Shown: one piece after another, positions 32,885 through 44,511 of the stretch
Numbering within the stretch: position 1 is the stretch's first letter
Layout: each line of letters opens with the position of its first letter
DNA from: Coenobita brevimanus
Taxonomy: Eukaryota; Arthropoda; Malacostraca; Decapoda; Coenobitidae
DNA: 64,000 nt
Direction of reading: 5' to 3'
Assembly: GCA_032717465.1 (NCBI GenBank)
Contig: CM064664.1
Coordinates: forward strand, 4,721,173-4,785,172
Program-made: the position numbers and the translations under genes
The notes under the pieces: model-generated
What the model was told of the DNA's origin: nothing
What the model saw: only the letters and a program-made list of their open reading frames with translations
Database searches by the model: none

Positions 32885-33460
32885 CTATACCCGCTCCTTA
32901 TTTGTCATATGCTTATCTAGCCTATGCTTGAAACTCTCATTGGATGGGGCAACAACTACTTTACTAGGGAGCTTATTACATTCGTCTACTACTCTATTAC
33001 CAAAGCAATTTCTACCTTTTTCCATATTATAACAGATTTTTTTTTTTTTTTTTGAAACCATTACTTCTAGTTCCACCTTGTATGCTCACTTTAAGGACCT
33101 TGCTAATATATCCCTTATTTATTTCCGTCATTCACTTAAACACCTCAATTAAGTCTCCTCATACTCTTAGCCTCTCTAGTGAGTCCAGACTTAGTCTTTT
33201 TAGTCTGTCTTCACATGACTGGTTCCGAACATCATGTATCATTTTTGTCATTCTTCTCTTTACATTTTGTAACGAGTTAATATCCATTCTATAGTAAGAA
33301 CACCAAAGTTGTACGGCGTAGTCTAAATGTGGCCTTACTAATGATAGATAAATTTACAATATTGCTTTTGATGACCTATTGCTCACGCTTGTCGAATTAA
33401 ATCCTAGGCCCCTATTTGCTTTATTTCTCGCATTAATTCACTGTTGCCTTGGTTTGAGGG
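32885..33460 (-). pseudogene. CR1 ORF2 C-terminal region
   Basis: Sense codons include LVRPHLDYAVQLWCSYYRMD and RLKRLSLDSLERLRV, then GDLIEVFK, FGNRVVDECNKLPSKVV and FKHRLDKHMTNKE. All are standard for the CR1/L2 C-terminal domain after the RT. A (T)17 run at 33039-33055, several stops and a frameshift break the frame. Confidence 0.75.
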
Positions 33461-33487
33461 CTTTGCTAACCATATATCCTAGATCTC

Positions 33488-35462
33488 GGAGGCAGGGAAG
33501 ACGAGGACGGATGGGCACTTATCTCAGAAATGGTGTGGGTGAAAGTCAAGGAGGTACTTGGAGTGACATCAGGGAAGAGGAGGGAAGTCAAGGAGACTTG
33601 GTGGTGGATTGAAGAAGTACAGGATAGCATAAATAGGAAGAAGCAGGCAAAGAAGAATATGGATAGACACAGAGACGAAGAAAGCATTCGGGAGTATAAG
33701 GAAACGGGGAACATAGCCAAGAAAGAGGTTGCTAAGGCAAAAGAAATGGCATACCAGAAGCTGTACAAGAATTTGAATAGTATAGAAAGGGAAAAAGACC
33801 TGTACTGATTAGCCAGGCAGAGACAGAGCTGGGCGGGATGTGCAGCATGTTAGGATGATAAAGGATGCAGATGGTAATGTACTGACAAGTGAGGAGACTG
33901 TACTAAGAAGGTGGAAGGAGTATTTCAAAGAGTTGATGAGTGTAGAAAATATGAGAGAATGTAGGTTGGAAGAGTTGGAGGTAGTGAGTCAGGAAGTGCA
34001 AGAGATCAGCAGAGAAGAAGTGAGGAATGCCATGAAGAGGATGAAGGATGGCAAGGCAGTGGGCCCACATGGTATACCAGTGGAAGCATGGAGAAGCTTA
34101 GGAGAGATGGCTGTGACGTGGTTTACCAGATTGTTTAACAAAATCCTGCAGGGTGAGAGGATGCCGGAGGAGTGAAGAAAAAGTATTCTACTTCCGATTT
34201 TCAAGAACAAGGGTGATGTGCAGTGCTGCAGCAACTACAGAGGTATAAAGCTGATCAGCCATGCAATGAAGATATGGGAAAGAGTGGTGGAAGCTAGGGT
34301 GAGAAGAGAAGTGAGGATCTGCGAGGAGCAATTTGGTTTCATGCCAGGGAGAAGTACTATAGACGCCATATTTCCTTTGAAAATGATGATGGAGAAGTAC
34401 AGAGAAGGCCAGAAGGAGTTGCATTGTGTGTTTATAGACTTGGAGAAGGCTTATGATATTGTACCGAGAGAGGAGCTGTATGAGAAAGTCTGGAGTGGCT
34501 GAGAAGTACGTGAGGATGGTGAAGGACATAAACGACGATAGTGCAACAGCAGTGAGATATGCAGTAGGAATGACTGAGGGTTTCAAGGTGAAGGTGGGAT
34601 TGCATCAAGGATCGACTTTGAGCCACTTCTTGTTTCCAGTGGTGATGGACAGATTGACAGATGATATTAGACAGGAGCCTCCGTGGACAATGATGTTTCC
34701 GGACGACACTGTGATATATAGTGTGAGCCGGGAGGAAGCTGAGGCAGAGCTTGAGAGATGGAGATATGCACTGGAGAGAAGGGTGAAGGTAAGCAGAAAA
34801 TGTGTGTAAGTGAGAGAGATGACAGGGGAACCGTGAGGCTGCAAGGTTTACAGGTGGCAAAGGTAGATGAATTCAAATACTTGGGGTCAACTGTACAAAG
34901 TAACGGAGAGTGTTGTAGAGAGGTAAAAAAGAGAGTGCAGGCGGGATGGAGTGGGTGGAGAAAGGTGACAGGAGTGATCTGTGACAAAAAACTCTCTACA
35001 GAAATGAAAGGGAAAGTTTATAAGACTGTAGTGAGGCCAGCGATGTTGTAAGGAATGCAGGCAGTACCACTAAAAAATAGACAGGAGGCACAGTTGGAGG
35101 TAGCAGATTTGAAGATGTTGCATTTTTAACTAGGAGTGACGAGGTTGGACAAACTTAGAAATGAACATATTAGAGGGACAGTGCGCGTAATTTAGTTTGG
35201 GGGCAAAGTTAGAGAGGCGAGACTGAGATGGTTTGGACATATGCGGAGAAGGGATGAGGAGTATGTCGGGAGGAGGATGCTGGAAATGGAATTACCAGGC
35301 AGGAGAAATAGAGGAAGGCCAAAGAGAAGGTTTATGGATGTGGTGAAGAAGGACATGTGGGTGGTAGGTGTAACAGAAGAAGATGCAGAAGACAGAGTAA
35401 GATGGAGACGGGTGATCCGCTGTGGTGACCCCTAAGGGGAGAGCCGAAGGGTGAAGAAGAAG
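33488..35462 (+). mobile_element. RTE-like LINE copy D, 5'-truncated, with 14-bp TSD
   Basis: The element lies between perfect direct repeats ATATCCTAGATCTC at 33474-33487 and 35463-35476. It begins in the endonuclease-RT linker and ends at a (GAA)n-type tail (ggtgaagaagaag). The CR1 frame is continuous across the duplicated site (codons for RDLGYMVSKAL on the minus strand), so the insertion is younger than the CR1 copy. The perfect duplication indicates a fairly recent event. Confidence 0.9.
33530..35435 (+). pseudogene. RT polyprotein part of RTE-D
   Basis: In order: the linker ETWWWIEEVQDSINRKK (about 33600), RRWKEYFKELMSVEN, VRNAMKRMKDGKAVGPHGIP (fingers), CEEQFGFMPGRSTIDAIF, FIDLEKAYDIVPREELYEKV, GLHQGSTLSHFLFPVVMDRL, and the catalytic box MMFPDDTVIYS near 34690. 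There DD is kept but the aromatic-Ala pair reads FP. Then EFKYLGSTVQSNGECCREV and, near the end, GRRNRGRPKRRFMDVVKKDM. Frame breaks occur near 33808, 34175, 34500, 34805 and 35051, so it is inactive despite the clean target duplication. Confidence 0.75.
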
Positions 35463-35639
35463 ATATCCTAGATCTCTCTCGCATTCTGATTTACTAATTC
35501 CTTTGTTATCTAAGCTGTATCTAGTATTTCCAATGATCTTGCCTACGTTAAGTACTTAACATTTTTCAATGTTAAATTCCATTTGCCAAGTTTTAGATGA
35601 TCTGGACAATACTGTATATTGAGGTCCTTTTCTAAATTG

Positions 35640-36534
35640 TGGCAACTGTCAGTCGAGTTAATCACAATGTGGAGTTACTGATACGCCTTATTTTTGTATC
35701 GTCGGCAAATATGCTGATACTACTAGTGATTCCTTCGTCTAGATCATTTACATATACATAATAAATAATAAAGGACCGAACACTGAACCCTGTGGTACAC
35801 CACTAGTTACTGATACCAAATCCGACTAAATTGCACTTAATAATACTCTCTGCTTTCGTCCTTTCACCCAGGACTTTATTCATTTTGAGGTATCGCCGTC
35901 TATATCGTGTGTTTGAACCATTCTAACTAACCTTTCGCGTGAGACCTTATCAGAGTTTTACTAAAGTCCAGATAAATAATATCATTAGCTTTATCGCTAT
36001 CTACTGCTTCATAGACTTCTGAGAAGAATGACAACAATTTTGTGAGGCACGATCGGCCTTGTCTAAATCCGTGCTGACTTTTTTTTTTTTTTGTAAGATT
36101 AAATCTTTCTAAGTGTTCTCTAATCTTATTTGCGAAAACTGACTCAGGCGATTTTTCTGCTATTGACGGTACACTTATCAGACGATAATTCGACGCAGAT
36201 GCTTTATCATCCGTTTTAAAAATGGGCACTACGTTTACGATCTTCCACGCCTCTGCAACTTCTCCTGAAATTACTGGGTCATTAAATAAGATTAAAGTGG
36301 ATGACATAATTCTTCTTTGACTTCTTTCATCATTTTTGCTTATATATCGTCCAGACCTGACGATTTTTGAGGTTTTAGTTTATTAATTCCTTTCAACACG
36401 TCCTCCTTAGTAATGGTTATTTTACTAAGAATATTTTCCGTATTGTCATCGTAAATATTTGCTGCTTGAGGGACCAAGTCTAGATTTTCTTTGATAAATA
36501 CTGATATGATATAATAATTCATTTTGGAGCACAT
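35640..36534 (-). pseudogene. CR1 reverse transcriptase
   Basis: KLKPQKSSGLDDI opens the fingers (36345). After a break, EVAEAWKIVNVVPIFKTDD, SNYRLISVPS, HGFRQGRSCLTKLLSF and IIYLDFSKT (36250-35960) follow. On the far side of more breaks, VPQGSVFGPLLFIMYM and IFADDTKI (about 35720) keep the FADD catalytic box. Stops, an A/T-run expansion (36078-36091) and frameshifts inactivate it. Confidence 0.75.
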
Positions 36535-37184
36535 TTCTTTGTCTTCAGGGTATTGTCACCTCTTTCTGTTCTGAGAGGTCATATCCTATCTTTATTTCTC
36601 GTACGGTAAATTTGACAAAAACCTTTGGGGTTTTCTTTCGATTCGCTAGCAACCTTAATTTCATAACTTCTCTTTGCTTTCCGTATCTCCCTCTTTACGT
36701 ATCTATTAAACATCGCGTACCGGTTACGTAAGTGTTCCTCTCCACGTTTTATTTTTCTATATATTCCTTTCCTTTGGCCTATGAGAGATTTTAATTTGTT
36801 GTTTAACCATTTTGGGTCTCAATTATTCGTTCTAAACGGTTTTGAAGGGATATATCTATCTTGGCCTCTCTGTATTATATTTACTAACTTATTATATTTC
36901 TCACTGGCCAAACGGCTGCTTGGTAGTGGACCTGAGTTAATGCCCGTCACCTGAACTACACTCCCACATTTTCTAGAGACCTGGCGCATATTCCAACCCG
37001 TTTCCTTCCCCTCACTTATGACGTGTGGTTCCCCACTGACCTGGTTCTCCCTAAAGTACCTGGTCTCCCTATGGAATACCGTTCTAAAATAAGCTCTTAA
37101 TCCATCAAAATCTGGACGAAAATCAGGAACGGTGAAGGGATTTTCAGTAGAACAGACATACCAAATAAAAATGAACTTAATTTC

Positions 37185-37706
37185 TTAATCATCGCTATTA
37201 CCAAGTCGTCCACCAATATCTATATTAGTAATGACGTTTTCTTCATTAGCAAAAACCAAATCTAGTAAATTATTACCTCTGGTGGGCTCCCTGATACATT
37301 GATAAAGGAAATTATCCTGTACTACATCTAAAAATTCCTCTGATTCCTCATCCCCTGTATGATTTCGCCAATCTATCTTTGGCAGATTAAGATCCCCTAA
37401 AATTATTACTACGCTGGACTGTGATGCTTGCCTAATTTCCTCCCAGAGGTATTTACTATCTGTTCTACTTAATTTTGGAGATCTGTAACTAGCTCCTAAG
37501 ACTAATTTCTCCCTATTGTTACTAATTTCAACCCATACACTTTCCGTGTCCCTATTTACTTCGATGTCTGCTTTATTGTAACAGTTTAATGAATCCTTTA
37601 CATAAATAACTACCCTGCCCCCCTTTCTTCCCAGACGGTTTTGCACAAAAATATTATAGCCCTTTATCTGATACTCTGCTAAAAATTCTCGAGTGTCTGT
37701 ATTCAT
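37185..37706 (-). pseudogene. CR1 APE-type endonuclease, 5'-truncated
   Basis: The frame is open for 173 codons and includes VIYVKDSLNCYNK, ESVWVEISNNREKLVLGASY and VVIILGDLNLPKIDW (GDLN motif), then EPTRGNNLLDLVFANEEN and LGNSDD. The closing SDH reads SDD, so the catalytic His is lost. Upstream codons (KMDELRAL, KIDLAVISQTWMN) contain the expected Glu position as Gln, a second damaged residue. The element's 5' end lies just beyond. Confidence 0.75.
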
Positions 37707-37795
37707 CCAAGTTTGACTAATAACGGCTAGGTCTATTTTCTCTGTTCAAATTAAAGCCCTCAGTTCATCCATTTTATCATGCAAACTCTTGCTGT

Positions 37796-39846
37796 TTGTC
37801 TAGTCTTCTCACCTACCATTCAGATTCTTGACCATCCTCCTTTCGGGACTTTGGCGAAAGCTTTGCCATTGCACTTGACATCTGAAAGGCTTTCGATCGA
37901 GTCTGGCATAAATCTTCATTTTCCAAACTGCCCTCTTATGGTTTCTATCCATCTATCTGTGCCTTCATCTATAGCTTCCTTTCCGGTCGTTCTATAGCTG
38001 CTGTTGTAGACGGCCATCGTTCTTCTCCTAGATCTATCAACGGTGGTGTTCCTCAGGGATCTGTCCTTTCACCAACTCCCTTCCTTATATTCATCAATGA
38101 TCTTCTAAGCTGTACATCTAACTCTATCCACTCGTACGCTGATGATTCCACCCATCATCTTTCAATTCGGTTCCTGCAATGTCCATCTCAGCAGTTACTT
38201 CAACAAACAAGGGATGAGGCTATGGCACACCTAATGTCTGACTTGGCTTGTAACTCTGACTGGGATAAAAATAATCTTATTGTTTTTTTTTAATGCATCA
38301 AAGACTCAGTTTTTACACCTATCAATCAGTCAAAACCTTCACAGGAGTACCCACCAATGTTTAATAATATCCAGGTCATTTCTGCATCATCCTTGAACAT
38401 GCTTGGGGTTTCATTCACACGGGACTTATTTTGGAAAGATCATGTTGCATCTCTTGTAAAATCTCCTTCCAAGACTTTGGGTGTGCTAAGCCGACTCCAT
38501 GCCTTCTTTACTCCTGCACAGTTGTTGACTTTATACACGGGTTTCATTCGCCACTGTTTAGAGTACAATTATCATGTGTGGGGAGGCTCTCCACATACAG
38601 CTCTTCTCAATAGGGTGGAGTCAAAGTTTTTTAGTCTCATTAACCCGTGGCATCCCGTCGACGTTCTTTAACGCCCACACGTTTTGTCACTGCCAATACC
38701 TTCAATGTATATAAATGCGAATCAATTGCAAGGTCCCTAATTTGCACAATTTTCAATTTTTGCGAGTGATTTTTGATACGTATACACGTGACACCTTCCT
38801 CTACAAGATGCCGGACAGAGACAATGCCTTACCCAGCAAGACCTCCTTCCCCCCCTGCACGCCATTGTCTCAGCAATTCACCTGTTATCAGTGACCTGGC
38901 CAGTAAAGACATGTCATGCCACGGTACGAAATTCAGGGCCACAATGATTCCCCAATGAATGACAATGTGGAGGACAAACTTTACATACATTACAGGAAGA
39001 AACAGTCAGAAATGATGATCAGGTAATGTGGCAAAAAAAGGTCAGGTATGGTGATGAGTTGGTGAGTGAAACAATGCTTATAATGCCTACCCGGTATATT
39101 ACTGCTTGAAAACCAATATACTCTCGTACTACATATAAATTTGTACCAAGTAAATAAATAAATACCGTTTATGAGTGGTGTGAAATAGTTATCCTCCCAT
39201 AGAATTCGTTTTCTTTGTTGCCAGGCTGTTAGAAAACCCAGTAAGGTAAGGAGGTACTCCTACCTATATCGAGTATTTTAAACCTCAGGTGAGCGAGTTA
39301 TCTATGAATTTCCGATGTTTCTCAACAAAAGCAGAGGTTTGAGCCAAAAAAAAAAAAATTCCAAAAAAAGTCGGGATTGGGGGGAGTCAGTGGTGGAAAA
39401 GTGGTCGGGATGGGGCGGGTTTATTCTCCTCCTCTTACTGGCCCCCTTCAAACACTGTCTCATTGTCGCACTGTTGCATCTTTATCTCTTATCAATCGCT
39501 ACTTGAATGGTTACTGCTCCTCTGAACTGTCTGCTTGCATCCCTCCGTCTCTACGACGGACACATAGCAACCGTCTAGCAACAAACTCTCATCCCTTTGC
39601 TGTCCAACTCTCTAATGCAAGAGTTAACCTTTACTCTCAGTCCTTCAATTATGTAATAGGTCAACTCTGGAACTGTGTCCCTCTGTCTGTATTTCCTACT
39701 TCCCATGATCTCCAGTCTTTCAAACACAGTGTGTCCAGGCATCTCGAAATGAATGGATCTTGACTCTGGCTCTTTTTGTATTGTTTTTGTTTCTTTTTTG
39801 GAAGGAACGTTAATGCGGGCTCAGCCTTTGATTCCTTCTTCCTCAG
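37796..39846 (+). mobile_element. Jockey/CR1-group LINE copy J4, 5'-truncated, split by a MITE
   Basis: The plus-strand copy starts in the RT fingers (SPTIQILDHPPFGTLAKALP) and includes GVPQGSVLSPTPFLIFINDL-type and SYADDSTHHLS sequence (38040-38165; YADD intact). It continues to LLNRVESKFFSLINP at 38640, where a TTAA MITE intervenes (38644-39419). It resumes with PLLLAPFKHCLIVALLHLYL-type sequence and NSHPFAVQLSNARVNLYSQS, ending in a 3' UTR near 39846. It is tail to tail with J5 across a (TA)n. Confidence 0.7.
38644..39419. mobile_element. piggyBac-related MITE, 776 bp
   Basis: TTAA (38640-38643) precedes cccgtggcatcccgtcgacg. The right end is ccgaccactt-type sequence inverted, ending gtcgggatggggcggg, then ttta where TTAA is expected (one substitution). 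Both ends and much of the interior (agacaatgccttac, gtggaggacaaa) match the MITE at 60331-61091, and the ends match the autonomous-type copy at 21168-25272. It has no coding capacity. Confidence 0.8.

Positions 39847-39896
<50 letters not shown>
39847..39896. repeat. (TA)n microsatellite
   Basis: About 48 bp of TA repeat at the junction of the 3' ends of J4 and J5. Confidence 0.95.
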
Positions 39897-39900
<4 letters not shown>

Positions 39901-39968
39901 ACCAAAGGCCGCGAGCACGCAATTATTGTTCCTTCCAAGAGAAAAACAAAATACAAGAAGAAGCAAAT

Positions 39969-40967
39969 TCAAGATCCGATCATTTTGAGATGCATGGACA
40001 CACTGCGTTTGAGAGACAGATCATAGGAAAACGGAAACACAGACAGAGGGAGACAGGTCCAGAGCTGACCTATTGCATAAATGAAGGACTGGGAGTAACT
40101 GTTAACTCTTGCATTAGAGAGTTGGATAGAAAAGGGATGAGAGTTTGCTGCTAGACGGGTGCTACACACCCGTCGCAGAGGTGGAGGAATACATGCAGAC
40201 AGTTCAGGGGAGCAGTGACCACTGAAGTAGCGATAGAAAAGGGATAAAAATGCAACAGTGCAATGAAGAGACAGATGTTGAAGGGAGTCAGTAAGAGGAG
40301 ACTTAATGATATGAAAAGCCTTTGATTCCATCCTATTGAGAAGAGCTGTATGTGGAGAGCCTCCCCACACATAAGTGCTGTACTCCACACAGGGACGGAT
40401 AAAATCCCCGTATAGAGTCAACAATTGTGCACGGGTAAAGAAGGTACAGAGTCTGCTTAGCACACATAATCTCTTGGAAGCAGATTTTACAAGAGACATA
40501 ATATGATCTTTCCAAGATAAGTCCCGAGTAAATGAAACCCCAAGCATGTTCAAGGATAATGCAGGATTAAACTGAATATTATTAAACATTAATGGGTATA
40601 CCTGTGGAAGATCTTGTCGGGTTGACAGGTGTAAAAACTGAGTCTTTGATGCATTAAAAACAACCAGATCATTTTTACCCCAGTCAGAGATACGACCCAA
40701 GTCAGACATTAGGATTACCATGGCCTCATCCCATGTTTGTTGAAGTAACTGCTGAGATGGAAGTTGAGGGAACCGAATGGAAAGATGAAGGGTGGAGTCA
40801 TCATCGTATGAGTGTATAGGGTTAGATGTACAGCATAGGAGGTCATTGAATAATAAAAGGAGAAGAGTTGGTGATAGGACAGAGCCCTGAGAAACACAGT
40901 TGTTGATAGATATAGGAGAAGAACGATGGCCGTCTACAACAGCGGCTATAGAATGACCAGAAAGCAA
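39969..40967 (-). CDS. Reverse transcriptase, C-terminal two thirds (J5)
   Basis: The frame is open for 332 codons. VSQGSVLSPTLLLLLFNDLL is followed by the catalytic box SYDDDSTLHLS at residues 53-63, where YADD has become YDDD; both catalytic Asp are kept and the Ala is replaced. SDWGKNDLVVFNASKTQFLH and LNMLGVSFTRDLSWKDHI follow, then FIRPCVEYSTYVWGGSPHTA and NSHPFSIQLSNARVNSYSQS, typical of the post-RT region of this family. The first codon shown is not a real start, because the protein is one piece of a broken ORF2. Confidence 0.75.
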   Translation of the reverse strand: MLSGHSIAAVVDGHRSSPISINNCVSQGSVLSPTLLLLLFNDLLCCTSNPIHSYDDDSTLHLSIRFPQLPSQQLLQQTWDEAMVILMSDLGRISDWGKNDLVVFNASKTQFLHLSTRQDLPQVYPLMFNNIQFNPALSLNMLGVSFTRDLSWKDHIMSLVKSASKRLCVLSRLCTFFTRAQLLTLYGDFIRPCVEYSTYVWGGSPHTALLNRMESKAFHIIKSPLTDSLQHLSLHCTVAFLSLFYRYFSGHCSPELSACIPPPLRRVCSTRLAANSHPFSIQLSNARVNSYSQSFIYAIGQLWTCLPLSVFPFSYDLSLKRSVSMHLKMIGS

Positions 40968-41211
40968 GCTAGAGATGAAGGCACAGATAGAAGGATTGAA
41001 ACCGTAAGAGGGCAGTTTGGAAATAAAAGATTTATGCCAGACTCAATCGAGAGCCTTGGAGATGTGAAGTGCAAAGGCAAAGCTTTCACCAAAGTCCCAA
41101 AAGGAGGATGACCAGGAGTCTGAAAGGTAGGTGAGAAGATCGCCAGTGGAGCATCCCTCACGGAACTCATACTGATGATCAGAAAGAAGGTTGTGATAGG
41201 TTGTTAAGAAT

Positions 41212-41502
41212 TTATTTGAAAACTTTTGCGATAAAGTATGTTAAAGCAATTGGACGATAGTTAGTGTGTTGGGAATGGTCACCCTTCTTTCGGACTGGCT
41301 GAATGAGAGCAAACTTCCAGCAAGAAGGAAAGGTACAAGTTGACAGACAAAGGCGAAAGAGTTTGCCTAGGCAGGGTGTAAGCACAGAAGAACAGTACTT
41401 GAGAACAACAGGAGGGACTCCATCAGGCCCATATACATTATTAGTACTGAGGCCTGTCATGGCAGAAAATACATCAGCTGAAGAAATTTTACTGCCAGCC
41501 AT
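41212..41502 (-). pseudogene. RT fingers (J5)
   Basis: YGPDGVPPVVLKYCSSVLTP, then FPSCWKFALIQPVRKKGDH and NYRPIALTYFIAKVFK. These blocks are the standard start of a jockey/CR1 RT. The frame breaks just after, before the palm at 41170. Confidence 0.75.
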
Positions 41503-41902
41503 GAGGAAGTCTTAGGGGGAAATGATGGAGAAACAGCACCGGAATCGTCTAAGGTGGAATTGGAGGAGCAAGTCTGAGCAAAGAGATCTGTTTTATCAGT
41601 AGAAGAAATAGCTACACAGCCATCAGAGTAGAAAAGGGGAGGGGAGGGTGATGAGGTAAAGTTGTAAGAAAGGTTTTTGGCAAGGTACCAGAAGGAGCGG
41701 GAAGAATTCCAGTTGGAGAGTTGAGGACATTTAGTATGGATGAAATTATTTTTAACAGAGCGAAGAACAGAAAGCACAATTCCGGGTAGAAAGGTATAAA
41801 AGATGTAATTCAGGGGTAGGTTGCCTCCGGTACCTTTTATAGGCCCTCTCCTTGTTGTGGACAGCATTAGAACAAGCGTGATTAAACCAAGGCTTTCTTG
41901 CA

Positions 41903-42424
41903 TTAGTCAAAGGATAATGAGAAAGGTATGTATGCTTCCATGCCTGAGCGAATAACCTCCGTAATGCGCAAGACACACTCAGATGGCTCCCGGCCATGGA
42001 AGCAATAATCATTCCAGGGAAAATCAAAGAAGTACTGCCTGAGGGCCTCCCAATCCACACCTCCAAAGTGCCACAGATGATATTTCTTTGGAGGGTCCAC
42101 AGGCTGTACCAGAGCGATAGGACAGGTTAAGGTGATAAGGTTGTGATCGGAGGAGCCCAACAGAGAGAAAAGATTAACAATGTAAGGAGAAGGATTGGTT
42201 GTAGGGAAGAGGTCAAGTATGTTGGAGCTCTCTCCAAGGCGGTCAGGGATATGGGTAGGGTGCTGTACAAGCTGCTCTAGGTCATTAAGTATAGAAAAGG
42301 TGTAGGCTTGTTCACCAGGTGGATCAGTGATAGAAGAGCAAAGCCAAAGGTGGTGGAGAATATTGAAATCTCCTTGGATGGAGATTTCACAGAAATGAGA
42401 AATGGATAGAATGTGTTCCATCAT
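41903..42424 (-). pseudogene. Endonuclease, C-terminal half (J5)
   Basis: [12 protein letters not shown] carries the GDFN motif, [20 protein letters not shown] follows, and [11 protein letters not shown] is the catalytic SDH. The upstream N-terminal half (42790-42425) is present but shifted in frame. The linker beyond includes [19 protein letters not shown] and, after a break, KPWFNHACSNAVHNKERAY (41900-41752). Confidence 0.75.
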
Positions 42425-42905
42425 AGAAGTAAGATAGTCAAAGAATTTTTGATAGTCAGTGGAATTAGGAGATAGGTAAACAGCGCAGATATATTTAGTC
42501 AGGAAATGACAGGAAAGCCGAAGCCAGAGTGTAGAGAATTCAGAAGAATCAAGTTCAGGAACACGAGAGCAAGATAAGTCGTTGCGTATAAATACACAAC
42601 AGCCACCTTTGGCTTTGAAATGAGTATAGAGAAAGTAGGAGGATACAGAAAACGGTTTGCTCTCAGTTGTTTCAGACAGCTGAGTCTCAGTTAGAAATGA
42701 AGGTGAGGTTCAGAGAAGGAGAGGTGGTGCTCAGCAGAGCGAAAGTTAAAGGAAAGGCCGCGGATGTTGCAGAAATGAAGAAGAAGAGAGTCGGACAGTG
42801 GTTCCAGGCAGCTCAGGTTGTCACTGGGAGAGAGGCGGAAAGTGGGGGCATTTATGTTTCCCCCTCCTGGGGACTGCGAGGCCACGTGTTGAGCTGCCAT
42901 GATTT

Positions 42906-43027
<122 letters not shown>

Positions 43028-43752
43028 CCTCGGCTGCTTCCCCCAAGGAAAGGGAGGTAGCCGAGACAGGACGAGACACTCCCCATTTACTCATCCATTC
43101 AAACATATTCATTTGCATCTTAACCCCAAAGGGGAGAAGGGACAGATCCTCACTGCACCCCACCGCACTTGAGTCAACAGCACAGTGCAATCAGTGACAT
43201 CCGCAGCAGGGCCCGACAGCAGAGCTAGTTTACCCCTGCCACATCATAATAGACCCATCCCCTTACCTACACCTGATCTGACTAACTAATCAGACCAAAT
43301 ACGGGAGAATATCCCCTCAGGGCTGCTTCATCATTTATTCATTCACAATTTCTCTCCATTTGTTTCTGTCAGGCACAGCCACTATTCCTTGCTCAACAGA
43401 CATCCCTCTCGCAACCAGCGCTCTCTTTACACTGTCTATCCATCCTATTCATGATCTCCCTCTCAGCCTTACACCTCTCACATCAGATCTAGTTATCTTT
43501 TTCACCAATCGCTCATTATCCATTCTCCCCATATGCCCAAACCATCGCAACACCCTCTGCTCAACTCTACCAGCCATCTCCCGAACTACTCCAGTTCTCC
43601 TTCGCACTTCATCATTTCACACTCAATCCATACGTGTCACTCCACACATACTCCTCAGACACCTCATCTCCATTACTTTCAAACTTTTCCTCTCTGCTAC
43701 ACCCATATTCCATGTTTCAGCCCCATATAACGCAGTCGGTACCACAACACCC

Positions 43753-44199
43753 TCATACAGCCTTAAGCGAACGACATCTAAACACTTTTTTTATTCCTCC
43801 CAGCACCTTACCTACTTCATCCATTCTAAACTTCACTTCTGCATCTATTCTTCCATCCATAGCAACATGTGACCCTAAATATTTAAAACACTCTACCTCC
43901 TCAAGCAACTCACCATTCAAATCTATATTCATCCTCCTACTATCTACCAACCTCGTACACTTCATCACTTTACTCTTATTCCCATTTACTTTCAATTTCC
44001 TCCTTTCACACACCCTTCCAAACTCCTCTACCAACTGTCTCAATCTCTCCTCTGAATCAGCCACCAGTGCAGTCTCATCTGCAAACAGCAGCTTCTTCAG
44101 ATTCCACTCTCCACCATCAACATTCACCAGACTCAGACCTCCACCTAAAACTCTTGCATTCACCTCCCTTACAACACCATCCATATAAATATTAAACAA
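43753..44199 (-). pseudogene. RT palm and thumb (C2), FADE box
   Basis: LFNIYMDGVVREVNARV precedes KLLFADETALVADSEERL, so the second catalytic Asp is Glu, the same substitution as in C1. NGNKSKVMKCTRLVDS and EEVECFKYLGSHVAMDGRID follow. The frame breaks near 43753; the C-terminal region continues to about 43350 in other frames. Confidence 0.75.
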
Positions 44200-44511
44200 T
44201 CAAGGTGACATCACACATCCCTGCCGCAGCCCCACTCTCACGGGAAACCAATCACTCACTACATTTCCCACTCTTACACACGCTATACTTTTTACATAAA
44301 AACTTTTCACCCGTTTTAGTAACCTACCATCAATTCCATACAATCTTAAAACAGTCCACAAAACTCCCTATCAGTTCTCTCATTCACTTTCTCTAAATCC
44401 ATGAATGCCCAAAACGCATCCTTGCCTTTCGCTAAATACTTTCCACACACATGTTTCACAGCGAACACCTGATCCACGCATCCCCTCCCTCTCCTAAAGC
44501 CACACTGCTCA

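Larger units (their letters stand above)
32586..37795 (-). mobile_element. CR1-type LINE, split by RTE-D
   Basis: The minus-strand element carries an endonuclease (37750-37185), RT (36534-35640) and C-terminal region (33460-32885). Its 3' end is the octamer repeat TTCTTATG TTCTTATG at about 32603-32588, a CR1 hallmark. The sequence upstream of the tail (ggcctactgcagttatcc) resembles a very common invertebrate CR1 3' end. An RTE-D copy with a 14-bp duplication separates RT from the C-terminal part. Net length is about 3.2 kb. The 5' end is truncated inside the endonuclease near 37795. Confidence 0.8.
39897..42905 (-). mobile_element. Jockey/CR1-group LINE copy J5, near full length
   Basis: This is the most complete copy of family J: 5' UTR (42905-42800), endonuclease (42790-41903), linker (41900-41520), RT (41502-40600), C-terminal region and 3' UTR (to 39897). 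It serves as the reference for ordering J1-J4. An endonuclease frameshift, breaks at about 41903, 41503 and 41210-40970, and a changed catalytic box make it inactive. Confidence 0.75.

Noticed and set aside
43360..44188. Plus-strand frames rich in His/Ser/Pro opposite RTE-C2
   Set aside because: They are antisense shadows of the minus-strand RT, whose motifs are in order.
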